Shown: positions 1-11,940, counted from the stretch's first letter. The stretch is 13,672 nt of DNA from Caldilineaceae bacterium (GCA_014879855.1 JACSRH010000169.1:1-13672); one strand, 5' to 3'. A program made the numbers and translations. The notes: generated from the sequence alone by a model not told the origin.

Positions 1-42
1 CTAATCTCCAATCTCTAATCTCCAATCTCCAATCTCCAATCT

Positions 43-49
<7 letters not shown>
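1..49. repeat. Heptanucleotide tandem repeat, about 7 copies
   Basis: The first 49 bases are consecutive 7-mers of the form CCAATCT or CTAATCT, with a last degenerate copy CTACTCT (AGATTGG-type on the minus strand). The array probably continues to the left, outside the window. Its last unit overlaps the TAG stop of the minus-strand kinase (43-45). Short heptanucleotide repeats of this kind are known from intergenic DNA of filamentous cyanobacteria (STRR sequences). A similar role here is only an analogy. Confidence 0.85.
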
Positions 50-1539
<1,490 letters not shown>

Positions 1540-1640
1540 AATTGTCTCCTCACTGAATTCTACTCCTGTCTCCTATGTCCGCAAAATAAGCGTAATCTGG
1601 ACTTTCGGTTTTGGTTTTGGAATCGGCGGTTGCTCTTGTT

Positions 1641-1670
1641 TTGTCCTTGCAAAGCGTGCGTTTGTATGGT
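1641..1670 (+). promoter_or_regulatory. Candidate promoter of the PHP-dehydrogenase operon in the divergent region
   Basis: A TTGTCC (1641-1646) and a TATGGT (1665-1670) lie 18 bp apart, followed by AAAGT. The -10 and its flank (TATGGTAAAGT) differ by one base from the promoter at 13143. The predicted start of transcription lies about 45 nt before the ATG at 1724. The surrounding intergenic region (1540-1723) also holds a TTTTGG direct repeat around 1609-1622 and a CGGTTGC word at 1627-1633. No convincing minus-strand promoter for the divergent kinase could be picked out by eye. Confidence 0.45.
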
Positions 1671-1723
1671 AAAGTGTGGGCAATTTGTGGTCTTCCACGA
1701 TCCCCAATCAACAGCGAGAACCT

Positions 1724-3070
1724 ATGATGATTCAAACCGGAGCTGACGTGCAACTAGAGCATGCTCTCAATCACTTCGATGCAGCCGTCCGACGCGCTGC
1801 TCTGGCTGAGTTGTTGAAACAACCGGCCGCGCTCCCGACGCCGCGTAACGTTGCCAACATGCACTGTCACACCTTCTTCTCGTTCAATGCCTATGGCTAT
1901 TCTCCAACTGGGTTGGCCTGGCTGGCGCGCCAACAAGGCATCGAGCTGATGGGCATTGTCGATTTTGACGTGTTGGACGCTGTCTCGGAATTTCTCGCCG
2001 CCTGTGACCTGACCGGGGTGCGCGGCAGCGCCGGCATCGAAACACGCGTCTATGTGCCGGAGTTTGCCACCCGCGAGATCAACTCACCTGGCGAACCTGG
2101 CGTCCTGTACCACATGGCGATCGGCTTCACTGCCACCGAGGTCTCTCCGGCCGCGCAGTCGATCCTGGACGAGCTGCGCGCCCAGTCGGCGGATCGCAAC
2201 CGCGCGCTGATTGATCGCGTCAATGCCTATCTTGACCCGGTCGTGATCGACTACGCGGCCGATGTGCTGCCGCTCACCCCGTCAGGCAACGCCACTGAAC
2301 GCCACATTGTAGCCGCTTACATCAAGGCCGCGGAACGGAATTTTGACCAGCCTGCGACATTTTGGGCTGGCCGGCTGGGCATGGACGTTGCCGCTGTCGA
2401 GCAGGCGATGCACGACCAGGCCGGCTTCCAGAACACGGTGCGCAGCAAGCTGATGAAGCGTGGCGGCCCCGGCTACATGCAACCCGACGCAGGCACCTTT
2501 CCATGCGTGGAGCGGCTGCACGAGCTTGCGGCGCACGGCCACGCCTTGCCGTGCGCCGCGTGGCTTGACGGTCTGTCGGAAGGCGAGCAGGCAATGGACG
2601 AATTGCTGACGCTGCTGGTCGACAAAGGTGTGGTTGCACTCAATATCGTGCCTGACCGCAACTGGAACCTGTCCGATCCACAGGCGGCTGCCAGGAAGCA
2701 GCAAAAATTGTATGAAGTGGTGGCGTTGGCAAAGGAATTTGATCTCCCTCTCAACGTCGGTACGGAAATGAATAGCTTTGGCCAGCCGACCGTCGACAAC
2801 TTTGCCGCGCCCGCGCTTGCACCCGTGCGCGATGCGTTCATGGATGGCGCCTACTTTATCTACGGGCACACATTGCTGGAGCGGTGGCTTGGCATGGGGT
2901 GGCAGAGCGACTGGGCCGCGGATGCTTTGCCAGCGCGCGCCGCGCGTAACGGATTCTACACCAAACTTGGCCGCCATATCCCGCCGGGAGCAAAAGGGCG
3001 CGCCTTGCTGTCTGAGATACAGCCAGACATGCGCCCTGATGAAATCATGCAACGATTGGCGATTGAATAG
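1724..3070 (+). CDS. PHP-domain protein, putative metal-dependent phosphoesterase with altered motifs
   Basis: A 448-residue soluble protein. The N-terminal part resembles the PHP (polymerase and histidinol phosphatase) fold: HCH at 47-49 (HxH motif), the strand GIELMGIVDFD at 72-82 where the usual TDH is expected, GIETRVY with E106, H130 in VLYHMAIGF and H194 in ERHIVAAY. The usual TDH histidine is replaced by Phe (VDFD), and a late SDxH-like motif may be replaced by GTEMNS (346-351), so the metal site is atypical. The reading frame also extends to a GTG at 1676, but that codon lies just after the -10 box; the tandem ATGs at 1724 and 1727 behind a weak GAGA are better. It opens the plus-strand run and ends 19 nt before the dehydrogenase. 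By context it may hydrolyse a sugar or polyol phosphate or phosphodiester, but this is inference. I do not recognise a characterised homologue. Confidence 0.8.
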   Translation: MMIQTGADVQLEHALNHFDAAVRRAALAELLKQPAALPTPRNVANMHCHTFFSFNAYGYSPTGLAWLARQQGIELMGIVDFDVLDAVSEFLAACDLTGVRGSAGIETRVYVPEFATREINSPGEPGVLYHMAIGFTATEVSPAAQSILDELRAQSADRNRALIDRVNAYLDPVVIDYAADVLPLTPSGNATERHIVAAYIKAAERNFDQPATFWAGRLGMDVAAVEQAMHDQAGFQNTVRSKLMKRGGPGYMQPDAGTFPCVERLHELAAHGHALPCAAWLDGLSEGEQAMDELLTLLVDKGVVALNIVPDRNWNLSDPQAAARKQQKLYEVVALAKEFDLPLNVGTEMNSFGQPTVDNFAAPALAPVRDAFMDGAYFIYGHTLLERWLGMGWQSDWAADALPARAARNGFYTKLGRHIPPGAKGRALLSEIQPDMRPDEIMQRLAIE

Positions 3071-3089
3071 TAGCACGGAGAGATTTGAC

Positions 3090-4796
<1,707 letters not shown>

Positions 4797-4827
4797 ACGA
4801 AATGAGAACTGAATTGCGGAGTTGTTT

Positions 4828-5616
4828 ATGTCTCAACTGACAGGACGCGTAGCACTTGTCACCGGCGGCGCGCAGGGATTGGGCGCCGCGCTTTGTTTGC
4901 GCCTGGCGCGTGAGGGATGCGACGTGATGGTCGCCGACCTCAACGGCGAGCAGGCAACGCAGACGGCCGACGCAGTTGCCCAGGAGACGGAGCGGCGGTG
5001 CATGGCCGTAACAGTGAATGTCGCCAACGAAGAGCAGGTGCGCGCGATGGTTGAAGCTACAGTCGAGGCGTTTGGCCGGCTCGATATTCTGGTGGCCAAT
5101 GCCGGCGTTGTCCGGGCAGGGCCGGTGGACGAGATGAGCCTGCGCGACTGGCAACTCGTGATGGATGTCAACCTGACCGGTTATTTTCTATGCGCCAAAC
5201 ACGTCGCCGCCGTGATGAAACGTCAGCACAGCGGCGCCATTGTGCAGATCAACTCGAAGTCAGGCAAAAAGGGCAGTTTCAAGAACGGCGCCTACGCGGC
5301 CAGCAAATTTGGAGGCGTAGGTTTGACGCAGAGCATAGCGCTTGAACTGGCCGAACATGGCGTGCGCGTCAATGCGGTCTGTCCTGGCAACCTGCTCGAT
5401 TCCCCGCTGTGGGTGGAGTCACTGTACAGCCAGTACAGCAAGCGCCTCGGCATTTCAGAGGAGGAGGTACGCCAGCGTTACATCGACCAGGTGCCGATGA
5501 GACGCGGCTGCACCTATGATGATGTGGCCAACGCGGTGGTCTTTCTGGCGTCCGATCAGGCCAGTTACATGACCGGCCAGGCCATCAACGTCACCGGTGG
5601 ACAAGAGATGCGCTGA
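4828..5616 (+). CDS. srlD: Short-chain dehydrogenase, sorbitol-6-phosphate 2-dehydrogenase-like
   Basis: A 262-residue classical SDR. It has the cofactor motif TGGAQGLG (12-19), D37 after the second strand (suggesting NAD rather than NADP), NAG (91-93), structural N115, catalytic serine in INSKSGKKGS (S143/S145), Y156 and K160. Segments KFGGVGLTQS, GNLLDSPLW, YIDQVPMRRGC and the C-terminal TGQAINVTGGQ match my recollection of E. coli SrlD (sorbitol-6-phosphate to fructose-6-phosphate) closely. The ATG at 4828 is preferred over an in-frame TTG at 4822, because GGAG at 4818-4821 gives a 6-nt spacing. It follows the zinc dehydrogenase by 31 nt, and its TGA overlaps the next gene's ATG by one base, so translational coupling is likely. 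The exact polyol phosphate may differ from sorbitol-6-phosphate. Confidence 0.9.
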   Translation: MSQLTGRVALVTGGAQGLGAALCLRLAREGCDVMVADLNGEQATQTADAVAQETERRCMAVTVNVANEEQVRAMVEATVEAFGRLDILVANAGVVRAGPVDEMSLRDWQLVMDVNLTGYFLCAKHVAAVMKRQHSGAIVQINSKSGKKGSFKNGAYAASKFGGVGLTQSIALELAEHGVRVNAVCPGNLLDSPLWVESLYSQYSKRLGISEEEVRQRYIDQVPMRRGCTYDDVANAVVFLASDQASYMTGQAINVTGGQEMR

Positions 5617-6890
5617 TGGCGACCTTCGTCGGGTTTGGTTTTGGACCCATCCAGGCGGGGCTGTTCCTGGCTGAAGCCTTCAGTTCAGGCAATTTTACGC
5701 GGCTGGTTGTCGCCGAGATCGTGCCGGAAGTAGTGGCGGCGGTGCGACAGGCCGGTGGTTTCACGGTCAACATTGGCCATGCCGACCGCATCAGCGCGCT
5801 GACCGTCGGCCCGGTCGAAATTTACGCACCTGGCGTGCCGGTCGACCGCGAACAACTTGTGCAAGCCGTGGCCGCAGCCAGTGAAATCGCGACAGCATTG
5901 CCAAGCGTCGTGCACTATGTCACGGGCGGCGACAGCGGCGTCCATGCGATCCTGGCGGAAGGATGTCTGCGCAAGGTGGAGTGCAATGGCCCGCTGGCTG
6001 TAGTGTACGCGGCGGAAAACCACGCGCGCGCGGCCGACCTGCTGGCCGAGGCTGTGCTGGCCGAAGCGCCAGCCGGCCAGCGCGACCCGATACGCCGCCG
6101 CGTGCAATTTCTCGACACGATCATCGGCAAGATGAGCGGTGCGCCTGAGGAGACGGCGGATCTCCACCCTGTTGTCGCGGGGCTGAAACAGGCTTTTCTG
6201 GTGGAGGCCTTCAACCGCATCTACATCTCCCAGATCCAGCGGCCAAGCCACAGTGCAGAGCTCGATCCGGCCTGGGCGGATTATCGCCGCGGCATCGAAG
6301 TCTTTGTCGAACAGCCGGATTTGACGCCTTTTGCCGAAGCCAAGCTCTATTGTCACAACGCCGGGCACGCGCTGGCCGCGTATCTGGCGCATTGTCTTGG
6401 CTTGCGGCGCATTGACGAGCTGCGCCAGCGTCCCGACATCCTCGAGTTTGTGCGCAGCGCCATGCTGGAGGAATCAGGCGCGCCACTGCTGGCGCGTTTT
6501 GGCGGCGTTGATCCGCTCTTCACACCGGCAGGGATGCGCGCTTACGTCGTCGACGACCTGGTCGAGCGCATGGTCAACCCCTACGTGCGCGACGCCGTGG
6601 CGCGCGTCGGACGCGACCCGGCGCGTAAGCTGGGCTGGGAGGATCGACTGGTCGGCGCGATGCGGCTGGCGCTCAACGCACGCGTGAAGCCGCGACGGTA
6701 TGCGCTGGGTGTGGCGGCCGCGCTGCGTTGGTTGGAACTGGAGCCCACGCGCGCCCATGCCTATCTGTGCGACCTGTGGGGGCCGCTTGACCCACCGCAG
6801 GACGAGCAGAACGCGGTCTTAGCCTGTGTTACGCAAGCCTGTGAGGTGCTGCAAGATTGGGAGCGCCGCAACTATCCCAACCTGGTATAA
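5616..6890 (+). CDS. Polyol dehydrogenase of the mannitol dehydrogenase family (MtlD-like)
   Basis: A 424-residue NAD-dependent long-chain polyol or polyol-phosphate dehydrogenase, near the size of mannitol-1-phosphate 5-dehydrogenase. An N-terminal Rossmann start, GFGFGPIQAG (6-15), leads to an all-helical C-terminal domain. The catalytic motif K243-x4-N248-x2-H251 (KLYCHNAGH) has the K/N/H spacing of the family. The blocks MLEESGAPLL, NPYVRDAVARVGRDP and RKLGWEDRL parallel MtlD. The start overlaps the stop of the SrlD-like gene (TGATG), so the two dehydrogenases are probably made together. The frame ends inside the promoter of the DeoR gene. The substrate may be a free alditol, an alditol phosphate or a hexuronate; the family does not settle this. 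Confidence 0.88.
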   Translation: MATFVGFGFGPIQAGLFLAEAFSSGNFTRLVVAEIVPEVVAAVRQAGGFTVNIGHADRISALTVGPVEIYAPGVPVDREQLVQAVAAASEIATALPSVVHYVTGGDSGVHAILAEGCLRKVECNGPLAVVYAAENHARAADLLAEAVLAEAPAGQRDPIRRRVQFLDTIIGKMSGAPEETADLHPVVAGLKQAFLVEAFNRIYISQIQRPSHSAELDPAWADYRRGIEVFVEQPDLTPFAEAKLYCHNAGHALAAYLAHCLGLRRIDELRQRPDILEFVRSAMLEESGAPLLARFGGVDPLFTPAGMRAYVVDDLVERMVNPYVRDAVARVGRDPARKLGWEDRLVGAMRLALNARVKPRRYALGVAAALRWLELEPTRAHAYLCDLWGPLDPPQDEQNAVLACVTQACEVLQDWERRNYPNLV

Positions 6891-6891
6891 T
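6884..6891 (+). promoter_or_regulatory. Extended -10 promoter (TGGTATAAT core) for the deoR-rhaB pair
   Basis: A consensus TATAAT (6886-6891) preceded by TGG forms an extended -10 element at the end of the MtlD-like gene, about 70 nt before the repressor start. No good -35 sits at 17 bp, and an extended -10 can function without one. Two CGGTTGC words, at 6896-6902 and 6923-6929 (27 bp apart), lie at and just after the expected transcription start. A third copy is in the divergent region at 1627-1633, making them candidate operator half-sites. Confidence 0.6.
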
Positions 6892-6960
6892 GATGCGGTT
6901 GCACCCATTCCCGAAACGTGCTCGGTTGCTGCAATCCGGATTTCCAAAGAAAGCTGAAAA

Positions 6961-7779
6961 ATGAGTGAAGAAGACGGGCTTCCTGGACGCCCCTATGAAG
7001 AATTTGCGACATTTAATCTGACGAGTGAGGAGCGTCGCGAACGCATTATCCAGGTGCTGCGCGAGCAGGATGAGGTGTCCGTCGCCGAATTGAGCCAGCG
7101 GCTGGGCGTGTCGGAGGTGACGACGCGCAAGGATCTTCAGCAACTGGAAGAACAAGGCTACCTCACCCGCGTGCGCGGCGGCGCGGTGGTGTCGGGGCGC
7201 GGACAACTGGAGCTGCGCTTTGCCGCACGCCAACAGGTGAATTTGGATGAAAAGCGCCGCATCGCCAGCCGCGCTGTGCAACTGATCCAGCCCGGCGCGA
7301 CCGTCTTTCTCGACGGCAGCACAACAGCTTTTCAGATGACGCGCCTGCTGCGGGATATGCAGAATCTCACTGTGATCACCACCGGCCTGTACGCTGCGCT
7401 GGAGCTGAGCTTTGCGCCCGACGTGACGACAATCGTGGCCGGTGGCATTCTACGCCGGCGCACCAGCAGCCTGGTGGATACGCTCAGCCCCAAATTGCTG
7501 CGCCGGTTGCATGTGGACATTGCGTTTTTGAGTTGCCGCGGCTTTACCGCGGAGAGTGGCATGATGGAGTCCGACCTGCGCGAGGCGCAGACGAAACGCG
7601 CCATGGCTGAGACGGCCGCACGCAAGATTGCGCTGGTCGACTATGCCAAATTTGGCGATATTTTTGTGGCCACTTCGTTGTTGCCAGAAGAGATCGACCT
7701 GCTGATCGTAGACAATGGCTTGCCGGATTCCCTGCGCAGGTCACTGGAAGCGGCCCAGATTCCGACAGAATATGTGTAG
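6961..7779 (+). CDS. DeoR-family transcriptional repressor
   Basis: A 272-residue DNA-binding regulator. The N-terminal DeoR-type winged helix-turn-helix spans about 22-79 (SEERRERIIQ, then VAELSQRLGVSEVTTRKDL and the wing RVRGGAV). The C-terminal sensor domain has the DGSTT phosphosugar loop (118-122), ITTGL (139-143), GG-RRR (161-167) and VDYAKFG with K230, as in GlpR and related regulators that respond to phosphorylated sugars. The first about 20 residues are a non-conserved extension; no better internal start is visible. Ribosome binding upstream of 6961 is weak (AAAGAAAG). It lies between the dehydrogenases and the rhamnulokinase and probably controls this locus, with a phosphorylated intermediate as inducer. 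That role is inferred from position and family. Confidence 0.92.
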   Translation: MSEEDGLPGRPYEEFATFNLTSEERRERIIQVLREQDEVSVAELSQRLGVSEVTTRKDLQQLEEQGYLTRVRGGAVVSGRGQLELRFAARQQVNLDEKRRIASRAVQLIQPGATVFLDGSTTAFQMTRLLRDMQNLTVITTGLYAALELSFAPDVTTIVAGGILRRRTSSLVDTLSPKLLRRLHVDIAFLSCRGFTAESGMMESDLREAQTKRAMAETAARKIALVDYAKFGDIFVATSLLPEEIDLLIVDNGLPDSLRRSLEAAQIPTEYV

Positions 7780-7806
7780 ATGAGGGGATGAGAAAGGTGA
7801 TGGATG

Positions 7807-9309
<1,503 letters not shown>

Positions 9310-9322
9310 CGCGCCACGCGCA

Positions 9323-9374
9323 GCTGTCCAGAGGTGATGGGCGTCTTCAAAAGTGACCATCACCTCTGGACAGC
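9323..9374. terminator. Perfect 18-bp inverted repeat, candidate terminator after rhaB
   Basis: The left arm 9323-9340 (GCTGTCCAGAGGTGATGG) and right arm 9357-9374 are exact reverse complements around a 16-nt loop, starting 13 bp after the rhaB stop. There is no T run after the right arm, so it is not a textbook intrinsic terminator. It may work as a U-less terminator or an mRNA 3'-end stabiliser, or be a remnant of a small repeat element. Confidence 0.5.
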
Positions 9375-9388
9375 GCAATCCGCCAAGG

Positions 9389-9418
9389 TTTACGCAGATA
9401 AGTGCATTCTGTGATACA
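9389..9418 (+). promoter_or_regulatory. Candidate promoter for the J-domain gene
   Basis: TTTACG (9389-9394) and GATACA (9413-9418), in the context TGTGATACACT, are 18 bp apart; reading the -10 as TGATAC gives 17 bp. Transcription would begin only a few bases before the ATG at 9430, and no Shine-Dalgarno sequence is present there. The mRNA may therefore be leaderless or nearly so. Confidence 0.5.
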
Positions 9419-9429
9419 CTGCCAAATCT

Positions 9430-10626
9430 ATGGCGTCCGTGAGCTATTACCAGACCCTGCAAGTCAAGCAGGATGCATCGCAGGCGGAAGTGGCGGCGGC
9501 CTATCGACGGCTGGCGCGACGGTTTCATCCCGATCTGAACGCTTCGCCCGATGCGCACCGGCAGATGCAGGCCATCAACGAAGCCTACAACACCCTGCGT
9601 CACCCAGAGCGCCGTCAACGCTATGATGCGACATTGGCGCCGCCAGGCAGCGCCAGCGCCGCGCAGACATCCTCTCCCTATCCAGCCCGCACTGCTACGG
9701 CCACCGCCTCAACGACCGCATCGAAGACTGCTTCGACGACTGCCTCGTCTGCCTCCACGGGTCCGGCTGGCTCAACCACTGCTTCCAACCGATCGCGCCC
9801 GCCCGCGGCGTGGCTGAGTTATCAAAAGCGCATTGGCGCCGAGATCGTCTTCACCATCGGTCACGCCGACGCGATGGCCGTGTTGCTGGCCGACTTGCAA
9901 CGGCGCATCCCCCCTGCTGGCCGTCGGTATAACATTGCGTATAACCGCTGGCACGTTGCTGCGGATTATGAGGATGTGTTGCGCACGCTGTTTCGCAATT
10001 ATGCACCGGTGGTGCAGACCGCGGCCTCCGCCTATGCCCCGGGGCGGCCGCCTTCTGTCGCACCACGCCGCGCGCTCCACCCAGACACGCGCGCACGCCG
10101 CGCATCTGATCGCAGAGCGTGGGGTGGCATGGGGTTGGCTGTGGTTGCCGCGCTGATGGTCTACGCGCTGATTGTCAGCCGCGTGGTGCTGCCCGATGTT
10201 GCCGCCGCGCCCTCCGCCGCGGCCAGGGTGGCGCCTGCCGCGCTCGACGCTGCTCAGTTGCCTGGGGAGGCAGCCGCGCAGGACGACGCTATTACGTTTC
10301 CGAGCGATTGCACCCCGGCGCAAATAGCGACAGCGCCCGCCTATTTTCAGGAAGCGTGCAAAACGCTGCAAGATCGGCCGCGCGCGGCGACGCCGTCGCC
10401 GTCGCGCCAATTCGCCCTGACCACTACGCGCGTGGCTTCCAACATTCGCAGCGGCCCGGACACCCGCTTCCCTGTGCTGACGACAGCACCACCAGGTACG
10501 CGCCTCCAACTGGTCGGCTATGCGATCAGCCGGAACTATGTTTGGTATATCACCAATTTTGGCGGTTGGATCCGCAGCGATCTGTTGACGGACGCGCCGG
10601 AATTTCTACCGATGGTGGGAACGTGA
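9430..10626 (+). CDS. Membrane-anchored J-domain protein with C-terminal bacterial SH3 domain
   Basis: A 398-residue protein of unusual layout. The J domain (about 5-67) contains the HPD motif at 33-35 (RFHPDLN) needed to stimulate DnaK, and ends in the usual RRQRYDATL. A Ser/Thr/Ala-rich linker (about 72-125) carries a TAS-x tetrapeptide repeat. A compact segment of about 129-195 (rich in aromatic residues, WHVAADYEDVLRTLF) is unassigned. A strongly basic stretch precedes one membrane helix (about 233-254), predicting a cytoplasmic N-terminus. The outer part has two cysteines (C294, C310) and a bacterial SH3-like domain (about 329-388: RVASNIRSGPDTRFPVL, GTRLQLVGY, GGWIRSDLL). It lacks the G/F region, zinc fingers and client-binding domains of DnaJ and CbpA. 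It may link DnaK recruitment to the cell envelope, which is inference. It precedes hslO by 86 nt. Confidence 0.85.
   Translation: MASVSYYQTLQVKQDASQAEVAAAYRRLARRFHPDLNASPDAHRQMQAINEAYNTLRHPERRQRYDATLAPPGSASAAQTSSPYPARTATATASTTASKTASTTASSASTGPAGSTTASNRSRPPAAWLSYQKRIGAEIVFTIGHADAMAVLLADLQRRIPPAGRRYNIAYNRWHVAADYEDVLRTLFRNYAPVVQTAASAYAPGRPPSVAPRRALHPDTRARRASDRRAWGGMGLAVVAALMVYALIVSRVVLPDVAAAPSAAARVAPAALDAAQLPGEAAAQDDAITFPSDCTPAQIATAPAYFQEACKTLQDRPRAATPSPSRQFALTTTRVASNIRSGPDTRFPVLTTAPPGTRLQLVGYAISRNYVWYITNFGGWIRSDLLTDAPEFLPMVGT
9703..9750 (+). repeat. 12-nt coding repeat (four TAS-x tetrapeptides)
   Basis: Four imperfect 12-base units encode TAST, TASK, TAST and TASS (residues 92-107 of the J-domain protein). 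They lie in the disordered linker between the J domain and the middle domain. Codons differ between copies, so the repeat is not freshly duplicated at the DNA level. Such a stretch could also vary in length between strains. Confidence 0.75.
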
Positions 10627-10712
10627 AAATTCGGTGCAGATTCTGAGCGCTCGCTGAGCCTCCACGCTAGCGCTGGGCAAGTTTCACTGATCCAGGTTTC
10701 AGGAGTTTTGGC

Positions 10713-11594
10713 GTGAATGATTACATCGTGCGGGTGCTGGCCAGACAGAGCGGCATCCGCGGACTTGCGTGCCTTACTACAGGCGTTGTCGCCGAGGTCG
10801 CACGCCGGCATCAGGCGTCGCCGGCTGGCAAAGCTGTGTTGGGCTACGGGTTGACTGGCGCTGCACTGTTGGGCGCCTTGCTCAAGGCAAAGCAACAGGT
10901 TGCCATCAAGGTTGAAGGCAGCAGTTCGTTGCGCAAGCTGGTCGCGGAAGCAAACCACGACGGTCATGTGCGCGGTTATCTTGCTTTTTTTGATGATCAG
11001 GCTTCGCGCTGGCTCGATCCTGCTGATGTGGCAACAATCATCGGCCGGCAGGGGCGGCTGATTGTGGTCAAGGATTTGCGCTACAAGGATCTGTATGAAA
11101 GTGTTGTCCCGTTGCAAACCGGGCGGCTGGATGCAGATCTGACCTACTATCTGATGATGTCCGAGCAAACGCCATCGTTTGTGGAGATCGATGCCCTGGT
11201 CAATGGGCAGGGTGAGTTATATGCCGCAGGTGGAGCACTGTTACAGATCTTGCCCGGCGGCGACCTGGCTACACTGGCGCGCATGGCCGAGCATCTCGAT
11301 GACCTCCCGCCCATCGGCGAGTTGCTGGCGAACGGCGAAACCCCAGAAGACGTGCTGGCCAGCCTGTTCCGCGGACAAGCGTATGATGTGCTCGAAACAC
11401 ATTCGCTCGAATTCCGGTGTACGTGCAGCCGGCAACGCTCGCGGCAGGCGCTGAAACTTATTGGGCGCGCTGAAATCGAGGCGCTGATCGCAGAGGGAGA
11501 AGCCATCATCGACTGCCATTTTTGCCATGAACGCTATCTGTTCGACCGCACTGATCTGAAAGCAATCCTGACCGAAGTGACCGCAGCGGCTTAG
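10713..11594 (+). CDS. hslO: Redox-regulated chaperone Hsp33
   Basis: A 293-residue cytoplasmic holdase activated by oxidative unfolding. The N-terminal core begins DYIVRVLARQSGIRGLAC, followed by the TGAALLGALLK helix typical of Hsp33. The C-terminal redox switch has the zinc-binding cysteines C236-x-C238 (CTC) and C268-x2-C271 (CHFC), with the spacing known for the family, so the thiol switch looks intact. The start is GTG at 10713, 7 nt after AGGAG (10701-10705); an ATG at 10718 is out of frame. It follows the J-domain gene by 86 nt without a clear promoter or terminator between them, so the two may form a stress-related unit. An 8-bp hairpin begins at its stop codon. Confidence 0.95.
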   Translation: MNDYIVRVLARQSGIRGLACLTTGVVAEVARRHQASPAGKAVLGYGLTGAALLGALLKAKQQVAIKVEGSSSLRKLVAEANHDGHVRGYLAFFDDQASRWLDPADVATIIGRQGRLIVVKDLRYKDLYESVVPLQTGRLDADLTYYLMMSEQTPSFVEIDALVNGQGELYAAGGALLQILPGGDLATLARMAEHLDDLPPIGELLANGETPEDVLASLFRGQAYDVLETHSLEFRCTCSRQRSRQALKLIGRAEIEALIAEGEAIIDCHFCHERYLFDRTDLKAILTEVTAAA

Positions 11595-11625
11595 TGCTGA
11601 ATAAGGTAACGTCCCGGCAGCACTA
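11592..11625 (+). terminator. Hairpin at the hslO stop, weak terminator candidate
   Basis: TAGTGCTG (11592-11599), which includes the hslO stop codon, pairs perfectly with CAGCACTA (11618-11625) around an 18-nt loop. No T run follows, so termination is uncertain. It sits 61 bp before the -35 of the stalk operon. Confidence 0.4.
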
Positions 11626-11686
11626 GCGCTTGGCCGCCTTGTGCGCCGTATCGGCCCTCTCAAAAGCCTGCGACGATCGGTGAGAT

Positions 11687-11715
11687 TTGTTGTAACCAGC
11701 ACCGCGCGCTATACT
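11687..11715 (+). promoter_or_regulatory. Promoter of the rplJL operon
   Basis: TTGTTG (11687-11692) and TATACT (11710-11715) are separated by exactly 17 bp, the best sigma-70-type promoter in the window by eye. Transcription should begin near 11722 and give a leader of about 220 nt before rplJ. Confidence 0.75.
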
Positions 11716-11721
11716 GTTCAC

Positions 11722-11866
11722 TTGGAATTGAACCGACCAGACGTCCACGTCTGATGCTGAAGACAGCAGGTGCGAGTGTAAATGTCCGGCGCGCCGGGCA
11801 GCCCGCCGAGGCAGATGAGTCGAAATGACGGCACGCTGGCAACAGCGCGTCTGTGATTGACTGCTC
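11722..11866 (+). ncRNA. L10-type ribosomal protein leader RNA
   Basis: The leader of rplJ in many bacteria binds L10(L12)4 and represses its own operon. Here the region contains the recognisable AGACAGCAGGTGC (11761-11773) and CCCGCCGAGGCAG (11802-11814) segments of that leader class. Visible stems are CAGACG/CGTCTG (11738-11753, loop TCCA), TGTCCGG/CCGGGCA (11783-11800, loop CGCG, one G-U) and CGCTG/CAGCG closed by a GCAA (GNRA) tetraloop (11834-11847). A second CGTCTG at 11848-11853 could compete for the first stem. An intrinsic attenuator follows at once. The class assignment rests on motif memory and position. Confidence 0.75.
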
Positions 11867-11897
11867 ACGCCCTTCTGCATCATCAGAAGGGCGTTTT
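11867..11897 (+). terminator. Intrinsic attenuator in the rplJ leader
   Basis: ACGCCCTTCTG (11867-11877) pairs perfectly with CAGAAGGGCGT (11884-11894), giving an 11-bp stem with a CATCAT loop, followed by TTTT. Its position between an L10-type leader and the rplJ ribosome binding site suggests premature termination when free L10-L7/L12 binds the leader. Confidence 0.85.
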
Positions 11898-11940
11898 GAT
11901 TGGAAAAAACCAGATCCCTAACAGAAAGGAGGGATGTCGC

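Noticed and set aside
1676..1723. GTG start for the PHP gene
   Set aside because: It lies immediately after the candidate -10 box, so it would precede or sit at the transcription start; ATGs at 1724/1727 fit better.
2778..3089. N-terminal extension of the dehydrogenase frame
   Set aside because: It overlaps the PHP coding region in another frame and lacks dehydrogenase similarity; the ATG at 3090 has a proper ribosome site.
9772..10509. Minus-strand open frame of 245 codons over the J-domain gene
   Set aside because: Very Arg/Gly-rich shadow with no motif. The plus-strand frame has an HPD J domain and an SH3-like end.
11857..11940. Upstream start for rplJ
   Set aside because: This stretch forms the attenuator hairpin and its T run; L10 homology begins exactly at the TTG at 11941 behind AAAGGAGGG.
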